The notes: generated by a model from the sequence alone, not told the origin. 8,974 bases of DNA from Chitinophagaceae bacterium (GCA_020853515.1 JADYYU010000296.1:1-8974); one strand, 5' to 3'. Shown: positions 1 to 7,073, counted from the first letter of the stretch. Numbers and translations: made by a program.

Positions 1-146
1 CAACTTTATCAGTTTACTGTCGCAACGCTCATCTTAATTAAATAATGACGATGAGAACCCACCATAGTCATGCAAAATAATTACAATGGTCAACGATCAG
101 CTCAGTTTAGCACCAATACACAGTGACGGCAAGCAAAACACTTATC

Positions 147-174
147 CTAATACTTTTATTATAAATAGTTTTAG
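147..174. repeat. Imperfect AT-rich palindrome at the 3' end of dps
   Basis: A 28-base imperfect inverted repeat overlaps the dps stop codon. Its arms are CTAA-T-ACT-T-TT and AA-T-AGT-T-TTAG, and ten outer base pairs form if two T:T mismatches are allowed. On the minus strand it follows directly after the last dps codons, where a transcription end would be expected. It has few G:C pairs and no clean U-tract, so it is at best a weak terminator or a 3'-end stabilising hairpin. Confidence 0.25.
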
Positions 175-647
175 CTTTTCAGGTGCGCCCGTAAAAACCA
201 CGCCATTTTTTCATGGGTTTCCATAAGGCCGGTAACAAAATCGCCGCTTCCTAAATCATTGCAATCATTTGAAAATGTCTTTATATGCTCACGTAAAACA
301 ATAATTATACTTTCGTGATCTTCTAATAGTTCCTTTATAAATCCGTGACTGTCGTTCTGCTCACTTACAGCCTCTGTAAGATGAGTTAAGCTTAGATATG
401 ATTTTAAAGTAGCAGGAGCATAATGGCCAATAGAGCGAATACGCTCAGCGATGCTGTCTATTATTTCATCTAACTGCCCAAATTGCGTTTCAAAAAATTT
501 ATGCTTGTCATAAAAATCCGAACCTTCCACATTCCAATGTGCATTTTTCGTTTTGATGTAAAGTACTGTTTCGTCTGCTAATACTTTTGCTAATTCTGTA
601 GCGACTGTCTGACGATTGGCTTCGTTTATTCCGATTGCTGTTTTCAT
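171..647 (-). CDS. dps: Dps family DNA-binding ferritin-like protein
   Basis: Predicted 158-residue Dps (DNA protection during starvation) protein, a normal length for the family. Dps forms a cytoplasmic dodecameric shell that oxidises Fe(II) with peroxide and stores the iron, limiting hydroxyl-radical damage to DNA. The inter-subunit ferroxidase residues are in the expected register: H37 in the HWNV motif, H49, E53, D64 and E68 in DEIIDSIAERI. The spacing +12/+16/+27/+31 matches classical Dps proteins. The C-terminal helix carries HEKMAWFLRAHL. The frame stays open upstream to an ATG at 740, but the added 31 residues are low-complexity and unlike Dps. The start at 647 (MKTAIGINEANRQ) is therefore chosen; it is preceded by AATAATAGT, an A/T-rich leader also seen at two other genes here. 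The N-terminus lacks a long Lys-rich tail, so direct DNA binding is uncertain. It lies 532 bases beyond the nitroreductase gene, so it probably has its own promoter. Confidence 0.93.
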   Translation of the reverse strand: MKTAIGINEANRQTVATELAKVLADETVLYIKTKNAHWNVEGSDFYDKHKFFETQFGQLDEIIDSIAERIRSIGHYAPATLKSYLSLTHLTEAVSEQNDSHGFIKELLEDHESIIIVLREHIKTFSNDCNDLGSGDFVTGLMETHEKMAWFLRAHLKS

Positions 648-1179
648 ACTATTATTTTTATTTAAATTCGTTACTGATTTGTTCGTCTCTATTTCACAAT
701 TCGCAGATGGAAGAATTGCTGTCCATTCTATATTGTACACAATTCCTGATCATTAGACCTTCAACACTTTCGCCACCTTACAAAAGGCACTTTTCATCGT
801 TGGCGATACTCCTTTCCCACTAATACTCTCCATTTTGGGGTTGCGTTTTTCACTATGCAAAGTTGCTACTCTAAAAGGCTTTATGCGTTATACAATTAGG
901 AATAGGATTTGCATAAGTCGCTTCAAATAAGGCTTTGAACCCCATACCCCTTTGACAATAAATGAACGCCTTTTTTGCGATCTGATCCTCACGACACCGG
1001 ATGCGCATTGATAGATATCGGTTTTCAAACAGAATCACGAAAAATGGCCTCTTGCCCAGGCAGCGTCATTTCTATAGCATACCACCCCATGCAGCCCGGC
1101 TCCAAATTACCTGAACTCCCATTGATTCATTTATTCTGCAACCATTTTCATTCATGCAACCATGACCTTGTTCATGCTT
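648..1179. other. 532-base stretch without a convincing gene
   Basis: This lies between the nitroreductase stop and the dps start. On the minus strand the longest sensible frame is a 45-codon ATG ORF (871-1008). The same frame stays open for about 20 more codons upstream, without an ATG, to a stop codon. A 99-codon plus-strand frame (975-1274) runs into the end of the nitroreductase gene and looks like chance. Near the upstream end there is a 9-base direct repeat (1137-1163), and near dps a short inverted repeat ATTGT-AC-ACAAT (732-743). The dps promoter should be in here, but I could not find a clear Bacteroidota-type TAnnTTTG element. The rest shows no tRNA, obvious hairpin terminator or mobile-element end. 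Confidence 0.6.
1137..1163. repeat. 9-base direct repeat downstream of the nitroreductase gene
   Basis: TGCAACCAT occurs at 1137-1145 and again at 1155-1163, an 18-base period. TTCATGC also occurs at 1151-1157 and 1171-1177. The repeats sit 17-43 bases past the nitroreductase stop codon, inside the 3' flank. The copies are exact but short. They could be a binding site read on both turns of the helix, or chance in a CAT-rich stretch. Confidence 0.3.
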
Positions 1180-1902
1180 TCACAATCTTCGATACACTTC
1201 ATCAAAAGGGATACGCATCCGATCTCCCCATACCCCATTCTCATTCCGCACTCCACAAGAAACAACCATATTAATTTCTGCACCATAAGGTAACTTCAAA
1301 ATACGTTTGACTCTTCTGCTGTCAAAACCTTCCATAGGGCACGTGTCGTAACGTTCGTTGGCCATTGCCAGCATAAAAGTCTGAGCAGCCAAGGCGCACG
1401 TTTTATGTACCACAACTCTCATATCGTTTTCAGATACCTGATAAATGACGGGCCTGAAAACACCCACTATATACATTAAACTTTTTCTGATCACCCCTAA
1501 AACCCCCAGAAAGCGCGTGTATAAAAAAGGCATGATGACTCCGTAATACAATTTCCAGCTCTTAATTCTTTTGGCCTGTTTTTCATCGGGACTGTTATCT
1601 GTGACATTCTGCACTTCCAATTTCAACATACTTTTGGTCCTTCGTCTGAATAAATCCTGCCTCGTTACAAAAACGACCATCTGCTGTGCAGTGGATGCTG
1701 AATCCTGACTTAAACAGGCAATGGAAAGTTTCTTTAATATTTCCGGATCTGTTATATGATAAAACTCCCAAAGTTGCATATTTGAACTGTTGGGTGCTAA
1801 GGTTGCAAGTTCAATGCATGCCTTCACTTTCTCGCTATCTATTGAAAGAGCTTTGTAATTTCTTACTGAACGTCTGTAGTTTACTATTTCTGTTAATGTC
1901 AT
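1180..1902 (-). CDS. Nitroreductase family FMN-dependent oxidoreductase
   Basis: A 240-residue member of the nitroreductase superfamily, which uses FMN and NAD(P)H to reduce nitro groups, quinones and related electrophiles. The N-terminal flavin-phosphate motif is RRSVRNY (10-16), followed by LAPNSSNMQLWEF (35-47), which lines the FMN and dimer interface. The C-terminal half has CALAAQTFMLAMANERYDTCPMEGFD (residues 169-194, given here by its key positions C169, A173, E183, C188, E191) and the usual INMVVSCGVR strand (210-219) followed by a GDRMR segment. Between about 115 and 158 lies a hydrophobic, basic insertion (YYGVIMPFLYTRFLGVLG and onwards) that makes it longer than minimal nitroreductases and may touch the membrane. 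Its ATG overlaps the stop codon of the upstream membrane-protein gene as ATGA, implying translational coupling and a place at the end of the exporter operon. Substrate unknown; it could be a modifying or reducing enzyme for the exported compound, or a general detoxifying enzyme. Confidence 0.88.
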   Translation of the reverse strand: MTLTEIVNYRRSVRNYKALSIDSEKVKACIELATLAPNSSNMQLWEFYHITDPEILKKLSIACLSQDSASTAQQMVVFVTRQDLFRRRTKSMLKLEVQNVTDNSPDEKQAKRIKSWKLYYGVIMPFLYTRFLGVLGVIRKSLMYIVGVFRPVIYQVSENDMRVVVHKTCALAAQTFMLAMANERYDTCPMEGFDSRRVKRILKLPYGAEINMVVSCGVRNENGVWGDRMRIPFDEVYRRL

Positions 1903-2489
1903 TTATGGGGAGTTGGGGGTTTGGACCTGCCTGTTGAGGCTTCCGGAGCAATCGTATTCATTTGCTTTTGAGTTGGATTGACAACCTGTACTTTGGTAGG
2001 TTTCTTTTCGATTGCCAAGAACGTGCTTAACAGCAGCATTACAATGGAGATTATGATGGCCGTGGTTGTCAGGCCAATACCTTGCATATACCGCTTGCTG
2101 GCCTTCAGCGCTGCCACATTATTCTTCATATAACAACCTTTGTTAACTTCGATTTCGAAAATCAGTATTTCATGGTATGATTTGGTCAGCAATTCTTTAT
2201 ACTTTGTTACGGACAAAGCCTGATCCAGAGGCTTGCCCCGGAAAATGCTCAGCATCAACAAAATTGAACCAATGAACAATGCAATTGGCAAAATTGAAAT
2301 CAACTGAAGTACTTCATTTGTATCATCTAAATTGCTTAAGAAAAACGGGATAAATAACACAGTGAAACCGATAATTGTACCTGCATAAGAGTGTTGCTGT
2401 CTGTAGGAATCAACCTGCTTTTCAATAATTTCCTTTGAGTTGATGGCAAGAAACTCAATATGCCTGAGGTCTTCTACCGGTGGTTTCAT
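1899..2489 (-). CDS. Unrecognised three-helix membrane protein, exporter-linked
   Basis: A 196-residue protein that I cannot assign to a named family. From the start chosen here, hydrophobic segments lie at about 37-54, 60-83 and 137-160. The first two form a hairpin around an acidic loop (SNLDDTNE). Basic residues after helix 2 and before helix 3 suggest that the roughly 50-residue central helical region is cytoplasmic. The Pro/Thr-rich tail from about 161 (EKKPTKVQVV...) would then be periplasmic. The frame also allows starts at 2546 and 2495. I prefer 2489 because its ATG overlaps the tolC stop as ATGA, exactly mirroring the junction at its own 3' end with the nitroreductase gene; the longer forms would overlap tolC by up to 61 bases. 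The double coupling suggests a protein made in fixed proportion with the channel and the flavoenzyme. It could be an accessory subunit of the exporter or an anchor for the nitroreductase; both are inference. Confidence 0.72.
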   Translation of the reverse strand: MKPPVEDLRHIEFLAINSKEIIEKQVDSYRQQHSYAGTIIGFTVLFIPFFLSNLDDTNEVLQLISILPIALFIGSILLMLSIFRGKPLDQALSVTKYKELLTKSYHEILIFEIEVNKGCYMKNNVAALKASKRYMQGIGLTTTAIIISIVMLLLSTFLAIEKKPTKVQVVNPTQKQMNTIAPEASTGRSKPPTPHK

Positions 2490-3892
2490 TTCCATAATAT
2501 GCTTAATTGCCCGGAGGCTTTTAAATAGTCTAACCAATAAACCCACAGAAGTCTTTTGCCGGATTCATAATTGGCTTTTAACGTTTGAATATTTGCCTCT
2601 TCCAAATTCAGGGATGATACCGACGCCTGACCTTCATTGACCCGGGCCTGAAAAATGCCGATCGACTCAGCACTCAGCGCGATATTCTCTTCCTGCATTC
2701 TGAGCTGAGATTGCGCATTGCCAATTTTAAGTTTTGCCGTTATGACATCCTTGCTGTACTCAAGCATTTTATCTTCTTTAAGTAAAAGGTATTGATTAGA
2801 TTGTATATTGAGCTGGCGAATTTTATTGTGTGTACTTTCTCCGGAGAGGATGGGCACTTTGATCTCCAATCCTGCATAACTAAGCCCAAACCAAGTATTT
2901 ACTGCTGCCGGCTTAAAGGCATTTGCGAACTGATTAGCACCCAAATACCCTTTAAAACCTACTGTTGGCAAACATTTTGCCCGGGCTGACCTGGCCTGCA
3001 GACGGGTGAATTCACTTTGTAAAGTGAGGTGTTGCACATCGGGCAATTGATTAACCTCTGCAGTATTGATATTATTTGTCACGGAATACGAAACTAAAAA
3101 TGAAGTATCAATATCAAAATCCAATTTCTCAATATCCATGGTTCCCATTAAGAACAGCAAGTACACTTTATCCTGATATAAACGGGCGGTGCCGTCAGAC
3201 AAAAGCTGAACAACATTATTATGATTAATCCTGGCTTGATTCAAATCAGATTTCAGCAAGCGCTTTTCATCAAATTTATCGCTGAGTAAAATGTAAGTAA
3301 TGTAAGTTCTACTGGTATCTGATGCGAGTGATCGCATTTTAGCTTCATCTAAATAAATATCAATGTAAGTCTGAGCAATGGAAAAAGCAAATTCATATTC
3401 TGATTGCTCCTGCGAAAACGCTAAAATCCGTTCCTGAAGTCTGGCTTCATCGATACTTCTTTGTATCGACAAATCAACAATTGGAAACGTAGCCGTAAGA
3501 CCGGCAGATTGCGTCCATTTAGTACCAAACTGCACGCTTTTAGTGGCGTCGGCAGGATAAGCAGGGTTAAATACACCGATGGGCAGAATTGATGTTTGCA
3601 AAATTGGATTATATAAGTACTGATACTGAGCTGATACTTGCGGAAAATATTGCCTGTACAGTGCCTTTGTTTGCAAACGACTTAAGGCCGCATCGAGTTT
3701 TCCGGCAAGAATCGTTTTCCTGTTTGCCAATCCACTGCTAATAGCCTGCGATAAGGTTATGCTACTTTGTGCATGTGCAACCAATGAAATCATACTCAAA
3801 ATAGTCATCATACTGAATGACAAACAAGATGCAATCACCCGTTTTACTGTAGGCTTCGCTGAATTTTTGAGGAAATTAATTATTGCTTTCAT
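2486..3892 (-). CDS. TolC family outer membrane efflux channel
   Basis: A 468-residue TolC-type outer membrane protein. It would form the trimeric beta-barrel and periplasmic alpha-helical tunnel through which the adjacent ABC exporter discharges. There is a basic n-region, a hydrophobic core at about 19-39 and a likely signal peptidase I site after AHA (cut near residue 41/42, mature QSSITLSQA). The opening ITLSQAISSGLANRKT resembles the first helix of the family. Two internally similar halves follow with the usual YFPQVSAQYQY-type beta strands (about 81-95) and a matching LPTVGFKGYLGANQF strand in the second half. A long helical stretch ends in LEEANIQTLKANYESG. The length fits the family. 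The start is preceded by TGAAATAGT. It lies 30 bases after the permease gene, and its stop overlaps the next ATG. Separation from the permease by only 30 bases supports a dedicated, not housekeeping, channel. Confidence 0.92.
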   Translation of the reverse strand: MKAIINFLKNSAKPTVKRVIASCLSFSMMTILSMISLVAHAQSSITLSQAISSGLANRKTILAGKLDAALSRLQTKALYRQYFPQVSAQYQYLYNPILQTSILPIGVFNPAYPADATKSVQFGTKWTQSAGLTATFPIVDLSIQRSIDEARLQERILAFSQEQSEYEFAFSIAQTYIDIYLDEAKMRSLASDTSRTYITYILLSDKFDEKRLLKSDLNQARINHNNVVQLLSDGTARLYQDKVYLLFLMGTMDIEKLDFDIDTSFLVSYSVTNNINTAEVNQLPDVQHLTLQSEFTRLQARSARAKCLPTVGFKGYLGANQFANAFKPAAVNTWFGLSYAGLEIKVPILSGESTHNKIRQLNIQSNQYLLLKEDKMLEYSKDVITAKLKIGNAQSQLRMQEENIALSAESIGIFQARVNEGQASVSSLNLEEANIQTLKANYESGKRLLWVYWLDYLKASGQLSILWK

Positions 3893-3922
3893 ACTATTTC
3901 ATTTTACTGAATGAGGCTGCTA

Positions 3923-5050
3923 TTATCTGAACACCGCTGCTGGTTCTACACTTCTGATTCTGCTTAAAGCAAATGACGCTCCGCTGAGTGAAATCAATCC
4001 GATAATAGAAAACATGCCGAGCAACATCAATGGGGAGAATGAAAAAATAAGTCCGGATTTTGCCACGCCTAATCTAAATCCTTCTAACAAAGCCAGGCCA
4101 ATCAGAAACCCAACGATAGTAAATAACATTGCCTGCGTCAGAATTAGCTTGGTGATATATTTATTACCTGCTCCGATGGCCTTTAGCGTACCATAATCTT
4201 TTAAGCGATCGAGTGCCGAAGAATACATTGTGAGGCCAATTATAAAAAAACCGGCAATCAATGCAAAAATAATGAGTGTACCGGTGCTTAACGCAATACC
4301 ACTGCTAGCCAATATCTTTTTGACAGAAGAAGACGCTAACTTTTGTGATGGCCATGCCCGAACACCATATATCTGTTGATTAACAGTTGCGACCACCTGA
4401 TCAATGTCTGCAGGATTTTCGATATTAACCAGCACGGCACTTACGGCATTGACAGATTGATTGGAAAAATACCGGGCCCGTTCGATGGTGGTCACACAAA
4501 AACTGCTTCCAAAACCCCGAAAGCCTTTTGTCTGCATGGCAAAAAAAGCACCTTTACCGTTGATCTCCAGGCAGGTTTTCAAATCTATATCACCTCCCAG
4601 GTTTTTCTTTTCGAAAAATTCAGCACTCACGGCGCCATCCAATTGCAAATCGGCCATATTGCCAGCCATCACTTTACTATTACCAACTAATGCACTGATA
4701 TGCTTTTCATCTACACCCAATAGCGTAATAGCACCGCTGGTTCCATTCTCAAAATTGCAAGACGCTCCGGCTATAATCAATGGAAAGGCTTCCCGCACAC
4801 CAGGGATCCCTGCTACAGCCCGCAGGTTTCTGATATCTAATCGCCCCAATTGATTCACATCATTGGTTTTGCTATCAACCACCCAGATATCCGCTTTTAC
4901 ATCTGTAGCCAGTGCGCCCATCAGTCCTGATAAAAAAAAGAAAACACCCAACTGCTGCCCGATTAAAAAGGTGCTGATCAGGATACCCACAATAACACCG
5001 ATACTTTTGGCTTTGTCAAATTTGATGAACTTCCAGGCGATCTTCAGCAT
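3923..5050 (-). CDS. ABC exporter permease, FtsX/MacB/DevC type
   Basis: A 375-residue inner-membrane permease of the FtsX-like (MacB/LolC/DevC) type. Transmembrane helix 1 is at about 16-42. It is followed by a large extracytoplasmic domain (about 50-250, including DIWVVDSKTNDVNQLGRLD), then helices at about 252-280, 303-325 and 338-362. The cytoplasmic loop after helix 2 has the family signature DRLKDYGTLKAIGA (281-294), which contacts the ATPase. The C-terminus RSVEPAAVFR is also typical, matching the ends of many DevC- and MacB-like permeases. The opening LKIAWKFIKFDKAKSIGVI resembles DevC-like proteins, which pair with a separate ATPase; there is no fused nucleotide-binding domain as in MacB. 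Only 3 bases separate it from the adaptor gene upstream. Such systems are mechanotransmission exporters that push substrates from periplasm or membrane through a TolC channel. The substrate cannot be read from sequence. Confidence 0.92.
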   Translation of the reverse strand: MLKIAWKFIKFDKAKSIGVIVGILISTFLIGQQLGVFFFLSGLMGALATDVKADIWVVDSKTNDVNQLGRLDIRNLRAVAGIPGVREAFPLIIAGASCNFENGTSGAITLLGVDEKHISALVGNSKVMAGNMADLQLDGAVSAEFFEKKNLGGDIDLKTCLEINGKGAFFAMQTKGFRGFGSSFCVTTIERARYFSNQSVNAVSAVLVNIENPADIDQVVATVNQQIYGVRAWPSQKLASSSVKKILASSGIALSTGTLIIFALIAGFFIIGLTMYSSALDRLKDYGTLKAIGAGNKYITKLILTQAMLFTIVGFLIGLALLEGFRLGVAKSGLIFSFSPLMLLGMFSIIGLISLSGASFALSRIRSVEPAAVFR

Positions 5051-5053
5051 AAC

Positions 5054-6007
5054 CTAGTTTTTTATTATTTTAGAAATGTCGATGACGCATTCCACTCTTG
5101 CATTCAGCAGTAAATTTTCAGGATTATTCAGCAATAATTTTACGGTTCTCACACGCCGGTCTTCCTTTTCACCCGATTGGTCGGTAAACAAGGTTTTCCT
5201 TTTTAAAAAGGATGACGCAAAGTAAATTGTACCCGTACCTAAGGTATCGGCTGAACCAACACTCCTGATCCATCCATGCTGGCCAACAACTATTTTGCCT
5301 GCATTCATTTCATCGATTTCACAAATGGCAATTGTGTTGCCTTCGGTACTAATTTGTGCGAATGACTGCTGAATAGACACTGAGCTACCGATCAAAACCG
5401 TCATTTCCAAAACTCTTCCCTTTACGGGCGATCTGATTATTTTCTGCTCTCTTTCCAGTTGAGCAGTTTTCAAGTCCGCTTTCACTTCCTGATACCTGCG
5501 TTTCGACACCTCCATAGTAGCGTCCAATTTGTATATGTTAGCTGTGAGCGTTTGCAAATCAGTGATTGCATCGTCAACAGTTTGCTGCGATTCAGCACCT
5601 TTCAAAAGGAGATTTTGCAAACGATGCAACGTTGTTTTTGCATTACCTATTTTAGCAACAAACTCACCTACACCAGCCATATCAACTTTCATCTGTGATT
5701 CCTGAGTAGCGATCTGATTCCCGATTTGTTTAATTTTCTGATCTTCCAATTGATGGTCTAACTCCAAAATGACCGTACCCACATCTACCGGATCATTCTC
5801 GTTTACTATAATTTTATGCACAATGCCATTGACAGGCGCTGACAACTGAATGATATCATTTTCAGGAATGATCTTTCCGATACCTATGACACGATCATCA
5901 AAACTGGTTTTTACTTTTCGCTCCATTTCCGATTTTTCTCTGGCAGCTTTGTTGTTGCATGCAAACAAAAAGAAAAGAAGCAGCACAGTAAGCGTATTTG
6001 TATTCAT
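5054..6007 (-). CDS. HlyD/DevB-type adaptor (membrane fusion) lipoprotein
   Basis: A 317-residue periplasmic adaptor that should bridge the permease and the TolC-type channel. It starts with a type II signal peptide whose lipobox is LFAC (14-17), so it is predicted to be lipid-anchored at C17 instead of held by an N-terminal helix. The first lipoyl half-motif is LSAPVNGIVHKIIVNENDPV (55-74). A coiled-coil hairpin spans about 87-185, and the second lipoyl half is IIRSPVKGRVLEMTVLIGSS (190-209). A beta-barrel domain follows, including VVGQHGWIRSVGS, and the C-terminal part ends in VECVID. It lies 8 bases after the ATPase gene and 3 bases before the permease gene. Ordering ATPase-adaptor-permease differs from the cyanobacterial devBCA order, but the parts are the same. 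The upstream sequence is AAAATAGAATAGATC before ATG, with the ATPase stop TAG inside it. Confidence 0.9.
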   Translation of the reverse strand: MNTNTLTVLLLFFLFACNNKAAREKSEMERKVKTSFDDRVIGIGKIIPENDIIQLSAPVNGIVHKIIVNENDPVDVGTVILELDHQLEDQKIKQIGNQIATQESQMKVDMAGVGEFVAKIGNAKTTLHRLQNLLLKGAESQQTVDDAITDLQTLTANIYKLDATMEVSKRRYQEVKADLKTAQLEREQKIIRSPVKGRVLEMTVLIGSSVSIQQSFAQISTEGNTIAICEIDEMNAGKIVVGQHGWIRSVGSADTLGTGTIYFASSFLKRKTLFTDQSGEKEDRRVRTVKLLLNNPENLLLNARVECVIDISKIIKN

Positions 6008-6015
6008 GATCTATT

Positions 6016-6723
6016 CTATTTTAAAGCAATTACTTCTTCTACAGGTGTATCCGATATACCACCATCTAATACATACACGATTCTATCGGCAAAAGGCCTT
6101 AACCTTGTATCGTGTGTCACTACAGCAACCGCCTTACCTTGTTTGGCCAGTTCCTTTAATTCTCTCATTACAATACCTGCACTGGCCAGATCGAGAGATG
6201 CTGTTGGTTCATCGCAAAGCATCATTTCCGGATTAGTAACCAAGGCTCTTGCAATAGCCACTCGTTGTTGCTGGCCACCGCTTAAATCATTGGAAAGGTT
6301 TTTCATCCGGTCGCCCATTCCTACTTTTACCAGCGCTGCTGTCGCTTCCACTTTAGCATGGCTCTCTGCCTTTCCTTGCAGCAGTAAAGGCATCATTACA
6401 TTTTCCAATGCAGTTAATGGAGCAATGAGATTAAACCGTTGGAAGATAAATCCGATTTTATTTAAGCGCAGTTCAGCTAATTTACTTTCGCTTAAATTAT
6501 TCACCTGTACATCATCAATCCACACTTCACCAAAAGAGGGGTACAACACACATCCAAACAATGAAAGCAAGGTCGTTTTGCCAGAACCCGATGGCCCTAT
6601 AATAAGTAATAGTTCGCCTGCTTTTAACTCTACTGTGCTCGCTTTAAGTGCAACAATTTTTATATCCCCAGCCGTGTACTCTTTACCAGCATTGACTACT
6701 TTAGCAATAATTTTAGAATCCAT
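6016..6723 (-). CDS. ABC exporter ATPase, LolD/MacB/DevA type
   Basis: A 235-residue ATP-binding subunit with all motifs intact: Walker A GPSGSGKTT (43-51), Q-loop Q95 in FIFQRFNL, signature LSGGQQQR (147-154), Walker B with D171 and the catalytic E172 in MLCDEPTASLD, and switch His H204 in VVTHD. The FQRFNLIAPLTALENVMMPL pattern is characteristic of the FtsE/LolD/MacB ATPases that partner FtsX-like permeases. It should dimerise on the cytoplasmic face of the permease and drive the tripartite pump. It is the first gene of the exporter block, 104 bases downstream of the small membrane-protein gene, which leaves room for a separate promoter. The start at 6723 is the only ATG that fits: the frame upstream closes at a TGA after about 18 codons that hold no further ATG. 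A 16-codon ORF in another frame overlaps this start (see findings). Confidence 0.95.
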   Translation of the reverse strand: MDSKIIAKVVNAGKEYTAGDIKIVALKASTVELKAGELLLIIGPSGSGKTTLLSLFGCVLYPSFGEVWIDDVQVNNLSESKLAELRLNKIGFIFQRFNLIAPLTALENVMMPLLLQGKAESHAKVEATAALVKVGMGDRMKNLSNDLSGGQQQRVAIARALVTNPEMMLCDEPTASLDLASAGIVMRELKELAKQGKAVAVVTHDTRLRPFADRIVYVLDGGISDTPVEEVIALK

Positions 6724-6781
6724 TGTTATGAGATTGTGTGGTAGATACAGGTATCGCTTTCATTCGGGTTGATCTCTCTTT

Positions 6782-6790
6782 CAAATAATA
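6782..6790 (-). promoter_or_regulatory. Possible -7-like element upstream of the exporter operon
   Basis: Read on the minus strand the bases are TATTATTTG, about 58 bases before the ATPase start. This resembles the Bacteroidota -7 consensus TAnnTTTG but with a three-base instead of two-base gap. I see no TTTG or TTG at the expected -33 distance. It is a weak candidate, listed because the 104-base gap is the largest break between the two gene blocks. Confidence 0.18.
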
Positions 6791-6827
6791 CATTTATTAA
6801 GTTAGTGCCTTTGCCGGTAAGCTAGCC

Positions 6828-7073
6828 TCAACTGCCACAACATTTCCGGATTTTACTACTTTCAAATGTTGCCTTCATCATCAGTACATATCCTGATCCG
6901 GTGATGCCTTTGCTGCCAAACGCTTTAGATAACAATGCATGACTAACCGCAAACAAGCAAGACACCAAAGCGGTTATGGACATACCTGCCGCGAACCAAA
7001 TCAATACTTTACTGAGCAAAGCATTAAAAGAATTATTCATTAACTGACAATACAAGCTCTTAGTATGACTCAT
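6828..7073 (-). CDS. Small one-helix membrane protein, unknown
   Basis: An 81-residue protein that I do not recognise. One strongly hydrophobic segment, about residues 22-49 (VLIWFAAGMSITALVSCLF and on), suggests a single membrane-spanning helix. The C-terminal part is short and basic, ends in KIRKCCGS, and has a vicinal Cys pair. The ATG at 7073 directly abuts the TAG stop of the upstream gene (TAGATG), and the leader AAAGGTAAATAG precedes it. An internal ATG at 7040 would give 70 residues and start just before the hydrophobic part. I prefer 7073 because of the tight junction, but this is not certain. The gene sits between the stress-type genes and the exporter operon. The Cys pair could bind metal or undergo redox changes; that is speculation. 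Confidence 0.5.
   Translation of the reverse strand: MSHTKSLYCQLMNNSFNALLSKVLIWFAAGMSITALVSCLFAVSHALLSKAFGSKGITGSGYVLMMKATFESSKIRKCCGS

Noticed and set aside
1..45. Possible C-terminal tail of a plus-strand gene entering at the window edge
   Set aside because: Frame 1 is open for 14 codons to TAA, but the other two plus frames are open for a similar length. There is nothing to choose between chance and a gene end.
648..740. N-terminal extension of Dps by 31 residues
   Set aside because: The extra residues (Asn/Thr-rich) do not resemble Dps, while the internal ATG at 647 gives the usual family length and has the A/T-rich leader.
968..976. GCCTTTTTT-like tract as a rho-independent terminator
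   Set aside because: No stable stem precedes the T-tract on the plus strand, and it does not lie at the end of a plus-strand gene.
975..1274. 99-codon plus-strand ORF
   Set aside because: It runs into the antisense of the nitroreductase 3' end, is rich in His/Pro/Ser without a recognisable pattern, and has no leader. It looks like a chance frame.
2490..2546. Longer start for the three-helix membrane protein
   Set aside because: It would overlap tolC by 61 bases. The ATG at 2489 forms an ATGA junction identical to the one at the other end of the gene.
4376..4853. Overlapping plus-strand ORFs of 104 and 130 codons in the permease gene
   Set aside because: Both are antisense to the FtsX-like permease, whose domain order and signature motifs are intact.
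6143..6772. 209-codon plus-strand ORF over the ABC ATPase
   Set aside because: It is antisense to a gene with every ABC ATPase motif intact, and its Ser/Leu-rich translation is a typical shadow frame.
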